A DNA stretch of 47,645 nucleotides from Betaproteobacteria bacterium UBA5216 (GTDB lineage Bacteria; Pseudomonadota; Gammaproteobacteria; Burkholderiales; SG8-41). Shown piece after piece: positions 15,874-25,240 of the stretch. Numbering within the stretch: the first letter of the stretch is position 1; each line of letters begins with the position of its first letter. The stretch is taken from positions 1-47,645 of the forward strand of contig DHVE01000023.1 in assembly GCA_002412495.1 (NCBI GenBank). Direction: 5' to 3'. The notes beneath the pieces are model-generated. The model was not told the DNA's origin. It worked only from the letters and a program-made list of their open reading frames with translations, and made no database searches. The translations under genes were made by a program, and so were the position numbers.

Positions 15874-16875
15874 ATGCCATCCAAAGCCAACACGTACCAC
15901 GTCCACCTGGAAACAGACCGCAAGCGTCCGGAGCTGTTTCATCTGCCGCTAGACCAGTGGCTCGCCGCCGCGAAACGCCATCGCGCGCTGGCAAAGAAGC
16001 TGCGTGTCACGGTGGGATCGAACGGCGAAAATCTCGACGCCGCGTTGGGCACGGCGGATTTTCTTATTACCAATTGCCCGCCGCCGAAAGAGCGCCTGCG
16101 CGAACGCGCGCCGCGTCTGAAATGGATACAGACCACTGCCGCTGGCGTCGATGCCCTGCTGCCGTTCGACTGGCTGCCGGCGGATATCGCGCTCACCAAT
16201 AACCGCGGCGCGCACGGCCCCAAGGCATTTGATACCGTGGCGATGGCGCTGCTGATGCTGCATCAGCGCATGCCCGAGACCTTCGCGAACCAGAGGGCGC
16301 AAGCGTGGCAACCGCTCTACACCACGCCTATCAGCGGCAAGACGGCCGTGATCGTGGGCTTCGGTGATTTGGGTCAGGGCGCGGGCCGCGCCGCAAAAAA
16401 ACTCGGCCTCACCGTAATTGCGGTCACGCGCAGCGGCAAGGCGACGCGGATCGCGGATCGCGTGCTGCCGACAAAACGCATCGACAGCGTACTACCGAAG
16501 GCGGATTTTGTGATAGTCACCACGCCGCTCACCGCCGAGACGCGCGGGCTTATCAACCGCGAACGCATCAACTTGCTGAAACCGGGCGCGGGGTTCATCA
16601 ATATAGGCCGCTCGCCGATCGTTGATTACGTGGCGCTGCGCGAAAGGCTTGAAAGCGGAACGTTATGCGGCGCGGTGCTCGATGTGTTTGATCAGGAGCC
16701 GCTGCCGCCCGATTCGCCGTACTGGACCACGAAGAACCTGGTGGTGCTGCCGCACATCAGTTGCGACGACCCGCGCTACGTCGAACATCTGCTCGACTTC
16801 TGGTTCGGGAATTTCGAGCGCTACCTGACCGGCAAGAAACTCAAAAATATTGTCGACCGGCAATTGGGTTACTAA
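15874..16875 (+). CDS. D-2-hydroxyacid dehydrogenase family protein
   Basis: A 333-residue NAD(P)-dependent dehydrogenase. The Rossmann domain starts VIVGFGDLGQGAGRAAKKLG (about 150-170). Catalytic Arg, Glu and His are in NIGRSPIVD, DVFDQEPLPPDSP and VLPHISCDD. It is the fifth gene of the UbiD operon, 20 bases after ubiD, and ends 14 bases from the convergent regulator gene. It likely reduces a 2-oxo acid or oxidises a 2-hydroxy acid in the same pathway; the substrate is unknown. Confidence 0.9.
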   Translation: MPSKANTYHVHLETDRKRPELFHLPLDQWLAAAKRHRALAKKLRVTVGSNGENLDAALGTADFLITNCPPPKERLRERAPRLKWIQTTAAGVDALLPFDWLPADIALTNNRGAHGPKAFDTVAMALLMLHQRMPETFANQRAQAWQPLYTTPISGKTAVIVGFGDLGQGAGRAAKKLGLTVIAVTRSGKATRIADRVLPTKRIDSVLPKADFVIVTTPLTAETRGLINRERINLLKPGAGFINIGRSPIVDYVALRERLESGTLCGAVLDVFDQEPLPPDSPYWTTKNLVVLPHISCDDPRYVEHLLDFWFGNFERYLTGKKLKNIVDRQLGY

Positions 16876-16889
16876 AGGATCATGCCCCC

Positions 16890-17636
16890 TTAACAAACCG
16901 GATGCTCGTCGCCGGCCACGTGCCGGATGAACGCGGGTTGCGAGCTGATTTGCTCCAACCGGTAGCCGTGCTGATAAACCGATTGCAAGGCCCAGCCGTT
17001 CTCCGAAGTGAGGCCAAGGTCGGAACGCAAGCGGCTGATGTGCGTATCCAGCGTGCGCGTGCTGCTGCTGGAACCGCGCCCCCAAATGCGCTCCATCAAA
17101 TAGGTGCGTGACAGTAACTGCCCGAGATTCGAAAACAGAAATACCGCGAGATCGTAGCTCTTCGGGGTCAATGCCACGCGCTGGCCCTTGCGCAGAATTA
17201 CGCGGTTCTGCAAGTCCACGTTCAAGTCGCCAAAACTCAGCGTCTCGATGGGCGTGGGCGTGCGCGTCACGCGCCGCGTAAGCGCATCGACCCGCGCGAG
17301 AAACTCCAGCCGGCGCAAGGGCTTCACCATGCAATCGTCCGCGCCGGCTTTTAACGCCGCGACAATATCGGATTCATTGCTGGTAAGACTGAGCCGCATG
17401 ATGGGAACCGGCGCTGTGGACTGGTCGCGGACGTACCGGATCACTTGCGCACCATCCCGCGCGTTCCCGTCCCGCGCGCCCCCACCCACAATCAACAAAT
17501 CGCAAGTATCGTGCGCCATTTCGCGCTGCAACAACTGTGCGGAATGGTAAACAGCTGCGTCATGCCCGGCGGCGGCGAGCCAGCCGCGGAGCAAATCAGC
17601 GGTATAGTTATCCTCTTCCAGCAACGCAATTTTCAT
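16890..17636 (-). CDS. OmpR-family atypical response regulator (pseudo-receiver plus wHTH)
   Basis: A 248-residue regulator with a receiver-like domain (1-120) and an OmpR/PhoB winged helix (about 125-225, with ALTPKSYDLAVFLFSN and RTLDTHISRLRSDLG). The acidic cluster EED (7-9), the Thr in LSLTS and the Lys in MVKPL are kept. The third-strand position that should be the phospho-acceptor Asp reads DLLIVG, that is Gly51. Phosphorylation at the classical site is therefore impossible. No histidine kinase gene is near. It may respond to a ligand, redox state or dimerisation. It is divergent from the VOC gene across an AT-rich region. Confidence 0.9.
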   Translation of the reverse strand: MKIALLEEDNYTADLLRGWLAAAGHDAAVYHSAQLLQREMAHDTCDLLIVGGGARDGNARDGAQVIRYVRDQSTAPVPIMRLSLTSNESDIVAALKAGADDCMVKPLRRLEFLARVDALTRRVTRTPTPIETLSFGDLNVDLQNRVILRKGQRVALTPKSYDLAVFLFSNLGQLLSRTYLMERIWGRGSSSSTRTLDTHISRLRSDLGLTSENGWALQSVYQHGYRLEQISSQPAFIRHVAGDEHPVC

Positions 17637-17784
17637 GACAGACGTCCTTTTATTGGGCGTTAGACGAGTACGAGTACCATAACGCAGTCGTACCTATTTA
17701 CGCTAAGCGCAATGGGTGTTTTTACAAATGTTTTACGAATTTTTTGACATTTAAATTGTTAAATATTGGATTTAATATCGAAAT

Positions 17785-18702
17785 ATGAATGATCAACGTC
17801 CCGCGTCAGCGGAAACCTCCTCAAAGTCCGCTTATCCCGACATAGACCATGTCGCGCACTTTCTACCGGACATTGAGACCGCTGGCGTCGCACTCACCGA
17901 ACTGGGCTTTACCCTGACCCCCTTCTCCGAACAGTCTCACCGCCTGACACCGGACGGGCCATTGGTTCCCGCCGGAACCGCCAACCGCTGCATCATGTTG
18001 CGGCGCGGCTATCTGGAATTTCTGACGCCCACGCATGACACGCCCAACGCGGGGCAATTGCGTGCGGCAATGCAGCACTACACGGGCGTACATCTGCTCG
18101 CCTTCGGAACGCAAAACCCCGATGCAGATTTTCAGCGACTTTCCGCCGAGGGCTTCCAGCCGCTAACCCCGCTGGCGCTGCAACGTCAGGTGGGCACCGT
18201 TACGGGCGAAACCCTCGCGCGGTTCACCGTGGTTCGCGTGCCGCCGCAAGCCATGGCCGAAGGCCGCGTTCAATATTGCCAGCACCATACGCGCGAAGCC
18301 GTCTGGCAGCCTCGCTGGCTAACGCACGCCAACCATGCCGCCGGCCTGGCCGGCGTGATTCTGTGCGTCGCCGATCCCGCTGAAGTGGCGCGGCGTTACG
18401 CGCGCTTCACCGGGCTGCCGGTCGCAACGGATAACGCCGCGGGCACGGGAAATACCTGCCGGATCGACACCGCGCGCGGCTACCTGCTGTTTGCCGCACC
18501 CGACTGGCTGCAAAACACATTGGGCGAAATTCCGCCGGCATTACCATGGATTGCTGGTTACGTGCTCGATAGCGACAACTTGCGCGAGACCTTTGCCCGC
18601 ACCGGCGGCAGCGCGTTTGGTACACGCTGCCTGGTGAAATGTAGTGCGGCGCTGGGCGGATTGATGATATTTCAAGCGGCCAGCAGCGAGCCGCTGGCAT
18701 AG
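17785..18702 (+). CDS. VOC/glyoxalase-like domain protein
   Basis: A 305-residue protein with tandem vicinal-oxygen-chelate-like modules. The first starts IDHVAHFLPDIETAGVAL (about 21-40), with LRRGYLEFLTP as the following strand. The second starts HANHAAGLAGVILCVADP (about 176-193). It resembles the Glyoxalase_3 type. A metal site of His23 and downstream Glu is plausible. The 148-base region upstream is unusually AT-rich and includes TTGACA at 17744-17749, but no good -10 follows. There is no ribosome site before the ATG, so initiation may be leaderless or weak. Possible target of the neighbouring regulator. Confidence 0.82.
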   Translation: MNDQRPASAETSSKSAYPDIDHVAHFLPDIETAGVALTELGFTLTPFSEQSHRLTPDGPLVPAGTANRCIMLRRGYLEFLTPTHDTPNAGQLRAAMQHYTGVHLLAFGTQNPDADFQRLSAEGFQPLTPLALQRQVGTVTGETLARFTVVRVPPQAMAEGRVQYCQHHTREAVWQPRWLTHANHAAGLAGVILCVADPAEVARRYARFTGLPVATDNAAGTGNTCRIDTARGYLLFAAPDWLQNTLGEIPPALPWIAGYVLDSDNLRETFARTGGSAFGTRCLVKCSAALGGLMIFQAASSEPLA

Positions 18703-18802
18703 CGTTAAAACGAGGCTAAGCCTCACGCATGCGCCGCAGATAGCGCAAGCCTATAACACGGGCGCTTGACCAACGCTGTTGCGCGGACGATCATCGCGCC
18801 AC

Positions 18803-19915
18803 ATGCTACGACATCTGGTCTATTCTCTGGGATCGGTGCTGCGCTGGGGGTTTTACATCCTCCTGCTGGTGGGCATTTGCGTCTACGCGTTTCTGCTGAT
18901 TTTTTCGTGGCTTGCCCCGCAGCGCGAAACGCAGTTGGCGGGCGACATCGCGCCGCCCAAGGGCCGCTATGTCAAGGCGGCCGACGTCAACATTTTTGTG
19001 CAGGAAGCCGGCCCGCCCGACGGCATAGATGTGCTGCTGGTGCCCGGCATCGGTGGCTGGAGCGGCACCTGGCCGCACACCATGGCCATGCTGGCGAAAG
19101 CGGGCTACCACGTCGTCGCGCTCGATCTGCCCCCCTTCGGATTCTCGCAACGGCCCAGCGCCGCGCTCTACGGCAAACAGGATCAGGCTGATCGCATTCT
19201 CGGCGTGATGGACGCGTTCGCCATTCAAAACGCCATACTGGTTGCGCATTCCACCGGCGGCGGCCCGGCCGTGGAGGCCGCCTCGTTACCGTCGCGGCGC
19301 GTGCGCGGTCTGGTACTGATTGGCACTGAACTCGATATCGCCTTCAACCGGCGCGGCAGAAGCTATCCGTCTTTCATGGTCGACCGGTTTCTCGCGTCGC
19401 CCAGTCTACGTGATGGCGCCGTGGCTGCGTTTATTTCCAACCCGCTGTTCACCAGGCACCTGCTCAACTGGTTGAGTAACAAACCCGGCTCTGCGACCGA
19501 AGCTTGGGCCAGTCTCTACCGCCAGCCGCTCAAAATCAAGGGCACCACCGCCGCGGTCAGCGATTGGATGCCCGAGTGGGTGATCAGCGCAAAAGAGGCC
19601 CGTAGCGAAGACCCGGAAACCTATCGCAAACTGAAAATACCCATCCATCTCATCTGGGGCGATTTCGATACCATCGCGCCCGTGGAACAGGCCAAGGAAC
19701 TGACCCGCCTCGCGGCCAATACCACACTGAAAGTAATCTACGGTTCGGGCCACCTGCCGCAGATGGAAGACACGGAGTTTTTCAATTACATGCTGTTAAA
19801 AAGCGTCAACAGCATCAAGCACGATATCGAGCTCAAGGAAGCAGCCGATAGACGTGCGAAAGCGGCGGCCGTGATTCAACCGGATAAGGCAGAGGCTAAA
19901 TCCGGACCGCCATAA
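18803..19915 (+). CDS. Membrane-anchored alpha/beta hydrolase
   Basis: About 370 residues from the ATG at 18803; a TTG 24 bases upstream is less likely. One N-terminal transmembrane helix (about 12-33) anchors a periplasmic or cytoplasmic-face alpha/beta hydrolase. The nucleophile elbow is VAHSTGGGP. The acid is in IWGDFDTIAP and the His in GSGHLPQMED, giving a complete Ser-Asp-His triad. LVPGIGGWSGTW forms the oxyanion region. The C-terminal 40 residues are charged and alanine/lysine-rich. The substrate is unknown; esterase or C-C hydrolase activity is possible. It converges on the CHAT gene. Confidence 0.88.
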   Translation: MLRHLVYSLGSVLRWGFYILLLVGICVYAFLLIFSWLAPQRETQLAGDIAPPKGRYVKAADVNIFVQEAGPPDGIDVLLVPGIGGWSGTWPHTMAMLAKAGYHVVALDLPPFGFSQRPSAALYGKQDQADRILGVMDAFAIQNAILVAHSTGGGPAVEAASLPSRRVRGLVLIGTELDIAFNRRGRSYPSFMVDRFLASPSLRDGAVAAFISNPLFTRHLLNWLSNKPGSATEAWASLYRQPLKIKGTTAAVSDWMPEWVISAKEARSEDPETYRKLKIPIHLIWGDFDTIAPVEQAKELTRLAANTTLKVIYGSGHLPQMEDTEFFNYMLLKSVNSIKHDIELKEAADRRAKAAAVIQPDKAEAKSGPP

Positions 19916-19973
19916 GTATCCTGCCACTTGAACCTTGGGTCTTCACAATCACGGGGAACATTTTTGGCAGGGG

Positions 19974-22900
19974 CTATCGGCCACCGTCGCCGATTAATGC
20001 AAACGGCGCCCAGAACATCGGATGGGCATAGGTAAATTCCAGCTTACCGGACGCGTCGCGCTGCCCCGCGTTGTCCAATACCCACAACATGGTTTGCCGC
20101 AAAGCCTCGGCGCGCGTGAGGTTTGGATTATCTACCGAGCGCTTAAACACCTCGGTCGTTAAAAGCTTCGCAGATACCGTTTCCACCGGCCAGTTGCTCA
20201 CCAGCAACGAACGTGCACCGGCATAGAAAAATGCACGCCCCAATCCGGAAATCGCTTCACTGCCTGCACCATCTGCCGAACCCGTGTTGCAAGCCGACAA
20301 TACCACCCAGTCTGCATTGAGCTTTAATGCGAGAATTTCTTCCGCAGTCAACAAGCCATCGCCGTCTATTCCAGCCACGTCCGGAGCAGTCATTGCCAGT
20401 GCTGGCTGATCCAAGCCATTCAAATCACCCGGCACAAGTCCGTGAGTAGCAAAAGCGATAACCTTGCGGTCCGCTAAATACACACTTTTGACGTTATTCT
20501 CATTGGCTTGCACGCCAAGGAACACATCCTTGCTTATATCCGCCTTTAAAACCTGGGCAATATCCCGTATTTCATCGGCTGTTTCCGGCAACCGGGCCAA
20601 TTGCGCGAGCGTGGACGAATTGGCAATGGCCGACGCGTTACGCAACGAACTACCGGAAGGATTGTCCATTTCACCAGCAATCGGCAACGCGATTGTTTCA
20701 ATCTTGAGATTGCGCAAATTCGCACTCAATTCTGCCACCTCAATTTTTTGTGGCATGCCGGCTTCTGCGTGTTGAGCCTTGCTGAAATAAGGATCGCCAA
20801 AACCCGCGAATTCGCGCCTGTTTCCTGACACTGCCGGGAGCGCGCGCAATGTCGTTAGCGCGTTCACCGAAGGTAGTTGCGAAACCGCCGCTTTTCGTAA
20901 CAACCACGACACGGCACGATAGCTGTCGAATCTTGCGGTATCGGCCGCCAAGTCGGACGGCGCGGTCACCAGCAAACCAAAGGGCAACTGTCCGAACGCG
21001 CGATGCGGCACTATAATCAGACTCGTTGCATCCTTCCAGGCGGTTTCCACGGGCTTGAGCAGATCGGTGTACAGCCGGTGCGCGATAGCGGTATCAAATC
21101 GCGGAAAGCGAACGATCGCCGTGTTGCCAAAGTCCAGCGCTTTACGCAATTCGGCAATCGACGCGCTCACGGCCCTTTCACCCAGTGCAACTACGGCGAA
21201 TGCTGCTTCGCCCTCGCGTGGCACGGCCCATACATAGGTCTTGTTCTGTCCGACGTATACACTGATCAGGGCTTCTCCCGGCTTGAGCGCTGCGCGCGCC
21301 TGCTGCATGGTTACCGGCTTTGGGTCTACCAGATTTGCGTATTCTGGAAAACGACGTTCCAGATCAGATTTCAGCTTTGCACGCTGAACTCTCAGGTTTT
21401 CTATTTCAGAGCGAATGCCGGCGATGACTTTAGGCAGTTGGTCTTCCGCGGCTGCACTTAACAGCCGACCCAGCAGACCCGTGAGAATGCCAACCCGCGA
21501 ACGTGCGTCCTGCTCTTCACGCGCCAGCGCCGCCAAGGCCGGGTCAGTGATAGCTGAACGGGCGGCACTTTCTGAAAGCGAACGTTGTACACTACTTGCA
21601 CGAGCAGCATCGGCAACTCGAAATGATTCCGCAATCGCCTCCTCGCGTGGCAGCCCTTCCATCAGCAATTCAATATAAGCCTCCAGAATATGTCGCAAGC
21701 GCCGCGAACGGATATTTCTGCCATTGTCCTCGTCGCCATCACTGCTTTGTGTGGAAAGCAACACTGGAACGGCGCGCCGAAACTCTGCTAACGCACGATC
21801 ACGGTTGCCGTTAGCCGCCAGGGCCATGGCCAGGAAACCACGTGCCTGCGCGGTTTCATCCGCTGAATCCCCCAAACGCGCGCTCGTCAAGCGCGTTAGC
21901 TCTTCCAAAATGGCTACCGCTTTCTCGGACTGCCCCGTCTTGATCAGTGCGAGCCCCCAGCCAAAATTGACGAATTTCAAGTTTGCCGCCATGAATGGAT
22001 CTTGCTTAATACTCTCAGCAACTGATTCATATTCAGTCAGGGCACGCGACCACGCGCCTTGCCCCACCAACGAAGCCCCCAGATTCATACGCGCGAAAAG
22101 CAATTGCCTCGTCAGTTCTTCGGTCTCAGACTTCTGGAAGGTTTCAATGGCTGCCAGTGCAAGCCGCTCTGCTTCACGATTACGGCCCTGTGCAATCAAT
22201 ATTTGAGCAAAAGTGCGCAGAAAAAAACCAATGCGCTGCTGATAACGTCCTATACGATTCAGGCTCTTGCCCAATTCGCTCCGAATAATTTCCTCGGCCT
22301 CTACCAATCGCCCCTGTTGCATCAGATTCCGGGCGAGTCTGATCGCGTAGTCCTCGGTAATTGACGCAACCAATGCCAGCGATCTTGTAAATCGCTTCTC
22401 GGCCAAGCGTTTTTTCGCCAACGGCAAATCCAGCTCCATTTCCTTTAATGCTTTTCGACGTTCCTGCTCGGCTTCCTTGAGTTTTCCCTCTGCTTCATAC
22501 TGGGCAGCCCGTGCCGCAGCAATCATCGCAAGTCGCTCATGTTCGTACAATGCGCTAGCCGCATCGGTCTTGCGTTCCGCAAAAACCTGCTCCATTTTGG
22601 CCAGTTCAGCGCGAGCGGATGCGTAATCTCCAAAGGACATGTATATGCCGCTCAATTTGGAATGCGCCTCCATCCGGCTTCCGATATTGGCCCGTGGCAT
22701 GGTTTCGGCTATTTCAAGATAATATTTCAGTCCGCGTTGCAGGCTACCCGACGAAGTCTCAACGTCGGCCACGCGATTGCGGAGACCGTAATAAAGGTTG
22801 GAACGTGGCGGCGCGTAATCCAGCGCAAGTTTAAGGTCTGTTAAATACTGCGCCCGGAATCCCAACGCGCTCTTGGCCATGGCGCGATTGCGGAAGAACC

Positions 22901-23159
22901 TGGCAAGTTCTACTTTGTCATTGGTGTCGGGCGGTAACTGCTCTGCACGCTTGCGAAGATCGGCACCGTTGTCTCGCTCGTTTGTGGAATATTGCCCCAG
23001 TAAGGCAAGCACATCGTCCACGTTACGCGGGGGTGCAGAGATACCTTGCGCAATTACCGGCACATGGGCCAGTAGCCCCACAAGCACCAAGAGTACGATG
23101 CCCACACTCAAGCGCAATCGAAATTCCACGCCGAAAGACATATTCAGCCTGTGGACCAT
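19974..23159 (-). CDS. Secreted TPR-CHAT domain protein
   Basis: About 1,061 residues from the ATG at 23159, chosen for the GGGGGA site upstream and the signal peptide/anchor VGIVLLVLVGLLAHVPVIAQ. Residues about 40-560 are helical TPR-like repeats. A charged helical linker follows, and the C-terminal CHAT domain (about 690-1,055) has the caspase-type pair His906 (FATHG) and Cys957 (LSACNTG), plus SNWPVETVSAKLL. CHAT proteins are CD-clan peptidases; some act in defence (TPR-CHAT/Csx29-type) but many are secreted with unknown targets. The signal sequence argues against a cytoplasmic defence role. It ends a minus-strand run behind three Bug receptors. Confidence 0.88.
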   Translation of the reverse strand: MVHRLNMSFGVEFRLRLSVGIVLLVLVGLLAHVPVIAQGISAPPRNVDDVLALLGQYSTNERDNGADLRKRAEQLPPDTNDKVELARFFRNRAMAKSALGFRAQYLTDLKLALDYAPPRSNLYYGLRNRVADVETSSGSLQRGLKYYLEIAETMPRANIGSRMEAHSKLSGIYMSFGDYASARAELAKMEQVFAERKTDAASALYEHERLAMIAAARAAQYEAEGKLKEAEQERRKALKEMELDLPLAKKRLAEKRFTRSLALVASITEDYAIRLARNLMQQGRLVEAEEIIRSELGKSLNRIGRYQQRIGFFLRTFAQILIAQGRNREAERLALAAIETFQKSETEELTRQLLFARMNLGASLVGQGAWSRALTEYESVAESIKQDPFMAANLKFVNFGWGLALIKTGQSEKAVAILEELTRLTSARLGDSADETAQARGFLAMALAANGNRDRALAEFRRAVPVLLSTQSSDGDEDNGRNIRSRRLRHILEAYIELLMEGLPREEAIAESFRVADAARASSVQRSLSESAARSAITDPALAALAREEQDARSRVGILTGLLGRLLSAAAEDQLPKVIAGIRSEIENLRVQRAKLKSDLERRFPEYANLVDPKPVTMQQARAALKPGEALISVYVGQNKTYVWAVPREGEAAFAVVALGERAVSASIAELRKALDFGNTAIVRFPRFDTAIAHRLYTDLLKPVETAWKDATSLIIVPHRAFGQLPFGLLVTAPSDLAADTARFDSYRAVSWLLRKAAVSQLPSVNALTTLRALPAVSGNRREFAGFGDPYFSKAQHAEAGMPQKIEVAELSANLRNLKIETIALPIAGEMDNPSGSSLRNASAIANSSTLAQLARLPETADEIRDIAQVLKADISKDVFLGVQANENNVKSVYLADRKVIAFATHGLVPGDLNGLDQPALAMTAPDVAGIDGDGLLTAEEILALKLNADWVVLSACNTGSADGAGSEAISGLGRAFFYAGARSLLVSNWPVETVSAKLLTTEVFKRSVDNPNLTRAEALRQTMLWVLDNAGQRDASGKLEFTYAHPMFWAPFALIGDGGR

Positions 23160-23229
23160 AATGTCCCCCACCTGTAGCCAGCCGATGCAGCCTATTGATT
23201 CAAATAAATCTCAATGCCAATCCGTCGCG

Positions 23230-24183
23230 CTACAAATCCCCCTTGATCCCCGCCGTCTTGATGATCTTCGCGTAAACCGCAATATCCGCCTTGACCGTTG
23301 CCGAGAATTGTTCGGCGCTGCCGCCGATGGCCTCATACCCCAAACCGGCGAGGCGCTGCTGGACATCCACGGATTTGAGTCCCGCCCCGATCAGCTGATT
23401 CAGCCGCGAAACGATTTCGCGCGGTACGTTCGCCGGGCCAGCCACGCCGAACCACGGTTCGATCACGTATTCTTTCAAGCCGGATTCCATGATGGTGGGA
23501 ATCGAAGGCGCGGCGGCAGTACGCTTCGATCCGCACAGCGCCAGCACGCGCAATTTGCCGCTTGCGGCATGTGGCTGTATCACGGCAAGATCGGCGAACA
23601 TCAGGTCAATCTGGCCGCTCATCACGTCGGTGAGCGCCGGCGCGGTGCCTTTGTACGGCACATGCACGATTTCAGCCTTGGCCATCGACTTGAACAACTC
23701 GGCGGCCAGACTCGACATGCTGCCGGTGCCCGACGATCCATACGACAAACCCTTGGTACGCGCGGCGGCTATCAGTTCCTTAACCGTTTTTGCAGGAACC
23801 GTGGGATTAACCGCCACCGCGTACGGTACGTGCGCGACGTTGATCACCGGCGTGAAATCACGGATGGAATCGTACGGCAGCTTTGCATACAAACCCGGCG
23901 CCACCGCCATGTTGCTGGAACCCACCATCACCAATGTATAGCCGTCACCGGGGGATTTCGCGCCCACCTCCATGCCCACAATGCCGCCCGCGCCGCCGCG
24001 ATTGTCGATCACCACGGCCTGTTTGGTCTGCTCGGTGATTTTTTGCCCCACCATGCGCGCGAGCAAATCGTTGGGGCCGCCGGGCGCAAACGGCACGATG
24101 AGTTTGATGGACTTGACGGGATACGGCTGCGCCTGCGCGCCACACGCGAACAACCCCATAATCAACCACGCCTCACGCCTCAC
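23230..24183 (-). CDS. Bug/TctC family solute receptor (tandem copy 3)
   Basis: A 317-residue periplasmic receptor with signal peptide ending CGAQA-Q. It has the motifs PVKSIKLIVPFAPGGPNDLL, DNRGGAGGIVGMEVGAKSPG and LPYDSIRDFTPVINV. GTG at 24183 is supported by GAGGAG 7 bases upstream, inside a small degenerate run of CTCACG-like units. It is the last of three tandem Bug genes and is separated by only 22 bases from the next. No TctAB partner is visible. Confidence 0.92.
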   Translation of the reverse strand: MRREAWLIMGLFACGAQAQPYPVKSIKLIVPFAPGGPNDLLARMVGQKITEQTKQAVVIDNRGGAGGIVGMEVGAKSPGDGYTLVMVGSSNMAVAPGLYAKLPYDSIRDFTPVINVAHVPYAVAVNPTVPAKTVKELIAAARTKGLSYGSSGTGSMSSLAAELFKSMAKAEIVHVPYKGTAPALTDVMSGQIDLMFADLAVIQPHAASGKLRVLALCGSKRTAAAPSIPTIMESGLKEYVIEPWFGVAGPANVPREIVSRLNQLIGAGLKSVDVQQRLAGLGYEAIGGSAEQFSATVKADIAVYAKIIKTAGIKGDL

Positions 24184-24205
24184 GCTTCACTCCTCACGGG
24201 GTCGC

Positions 24206-25183
24206 TTACTGCGGCGTAATGCCTGCCGCCTTGATTACCTTGTTGTACTTCTCGATTTCGGTCGCCACCAGCTTGCTGAGTTCGGCCGGTGAATTGCTCC
24301 ACAGCGGATCCGCGCCATTGCGTTCGAACTGCTCCTTCATCTCCGGCGATTTGGCGATGGCGGTCAGCTCGGCGGTAAGGCGTTTTGTTATCGCCGCGGG
24401 CGTACCCTTCGGCGCAAAAAATCCCAGCCAAAGCGATGCATCAAAACCGGGATACGATTCCGACACCGAAGGCACATCCGGCAGCGCGGGCGAACGCTTG
24501 GGCGTGCCAACGGCAAGCGGACGCAGCCGCCCCGCCTTGGCCTGCGGCAACACCGCCGGCATGCTGCCGAACAATGCCTGCACTTGCCCGCCGATGGTGG
24601 CGACACCCGCCGGGCCGTTGCCATTAAACGGCACATGCACTACGTCGATGCCTGCCGCCATTTTCAGCATTTCCATCGCCAGTTGCGTGGTGGTGCCAGT
24701 GCCTGCCGAAGCGTAGTTCATTTTGCCGGGCTGTGATTTCGCCAGCGCGATGAACTCTTTCAGCGAATTCGCTTTCACGCCGGGGTTGACCACCAACAGA
24801 TACGGCGTGGAAGCCACCAGCGTCAGCGGCTCAAAATCTTTGACCGGATCGTATTTCAAGCTCTTGTACGCGCCCACCGCGATCACATGTGTGCTGGTAG
24901 TACCCATGGTGAGCGTGTAGCCATCGGGATTCGCGTGTGCCGCAATGTCGGTGCCGATGGTGCCGCCCGCGCCGCCCCGGTTATCAACGACTACCTGCTG
25001 GCCGAGTTTTTCACCGAGTTTTTGTCCAGCCAGCCGCGCGATGATGTCCGTCGATCCGCCCGCCGGGAACGCAACGATCAGCCGTATCGGCTTTGTGGGG
25101 TATTTATCCTGCGCCATTGCGGCGCCCGACGGCGCAAGCAGGCCCGCCGCGATAAAACAATACATGTATTTGTTTTTAAACAT
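24206..25183 (-). CDS. Bug/TctC family solute receptor (tandem copy 2)
   Basis: About 325 residues from the ATG at 25183, preceded by a GAGGAG-type site; a longer in-frame start at 25213 lacks one. The signal peptide ends GAAMA-Q. It has the motifs YPTKPIRLIVAFPAGGSTDI, DNRGGAGGTIGTDIAAHANP, LKYDPVKDFEPLTLV and MLKMAAGIDVVHVPFNG. It sits between two other Bug genes. The copies are clearly homologous but diverged, so this is an old tandem family rather than a recent duplication. Confidence 0.92.
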   Translation of the reverse strand: MFKNKYMYCFIAAGLLAPSGAAMAQDKYPTKPIRLIVAFPAGGSTDIIARLAGQKLGEKLGQQVVVDNRGGAGGTIGTDIAAHANPDGYTLTMGTTSTHVIAVGAYKSLKYDPVKDFEPLTLVASTPYLLVVNPGVKANSLKEFIALAKSQPGKMNYASAGTGTTTQLAMEMLKMAAGIDVVHVPFNGNGPAGVATIGGQVQALFGSMPAVLPQAKAGRLRPLAVGTPKRSPALPDVPSVSESYPGFDASLWLGFFAPKGTPAAITKRLTAELTAIAKSPEMKEQFERNGADPLWSNSPAELSKLVATEIEKYNKVIKAAGITPQ

Positions 25184-25240
25184 TATTTCTCCTCGTTTTT
25201 TGAACACAAACACGCGTGGCGCATTCTACGTGAACCTACG

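Noticed and set aside
17744..17785. TTGACA-based promoter for the VOC gene
   Set aside because: The -35 is perfect, but no acceptable -10 occurs at 16-18 bases; the best hexamer matches three of six positions. It is left as a suggestion only.
19920..19971. CCTGCCA and TGGCAGG inverted pair between the hydrolase and CHAT genes
   Set aside because: The loop is 38 bases and there is no U-tract, so it is a poor terminator.
19974..23159. CHAT protein as a CRISPR-linked or phage-defence effector
   Set aside because: There is no CRISPR array, gasdermin, reverse transcriptase or Cas gene nearby, and the protein has an export signal.
22873..24219. 448-codon plus-strand frame spanning the CHAT start and a Bug gene
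   Set aside because: It crosses two well-supported minus-strand genes and encodes a low-complexity Arg/His-rich chain. It is a shadow frame.
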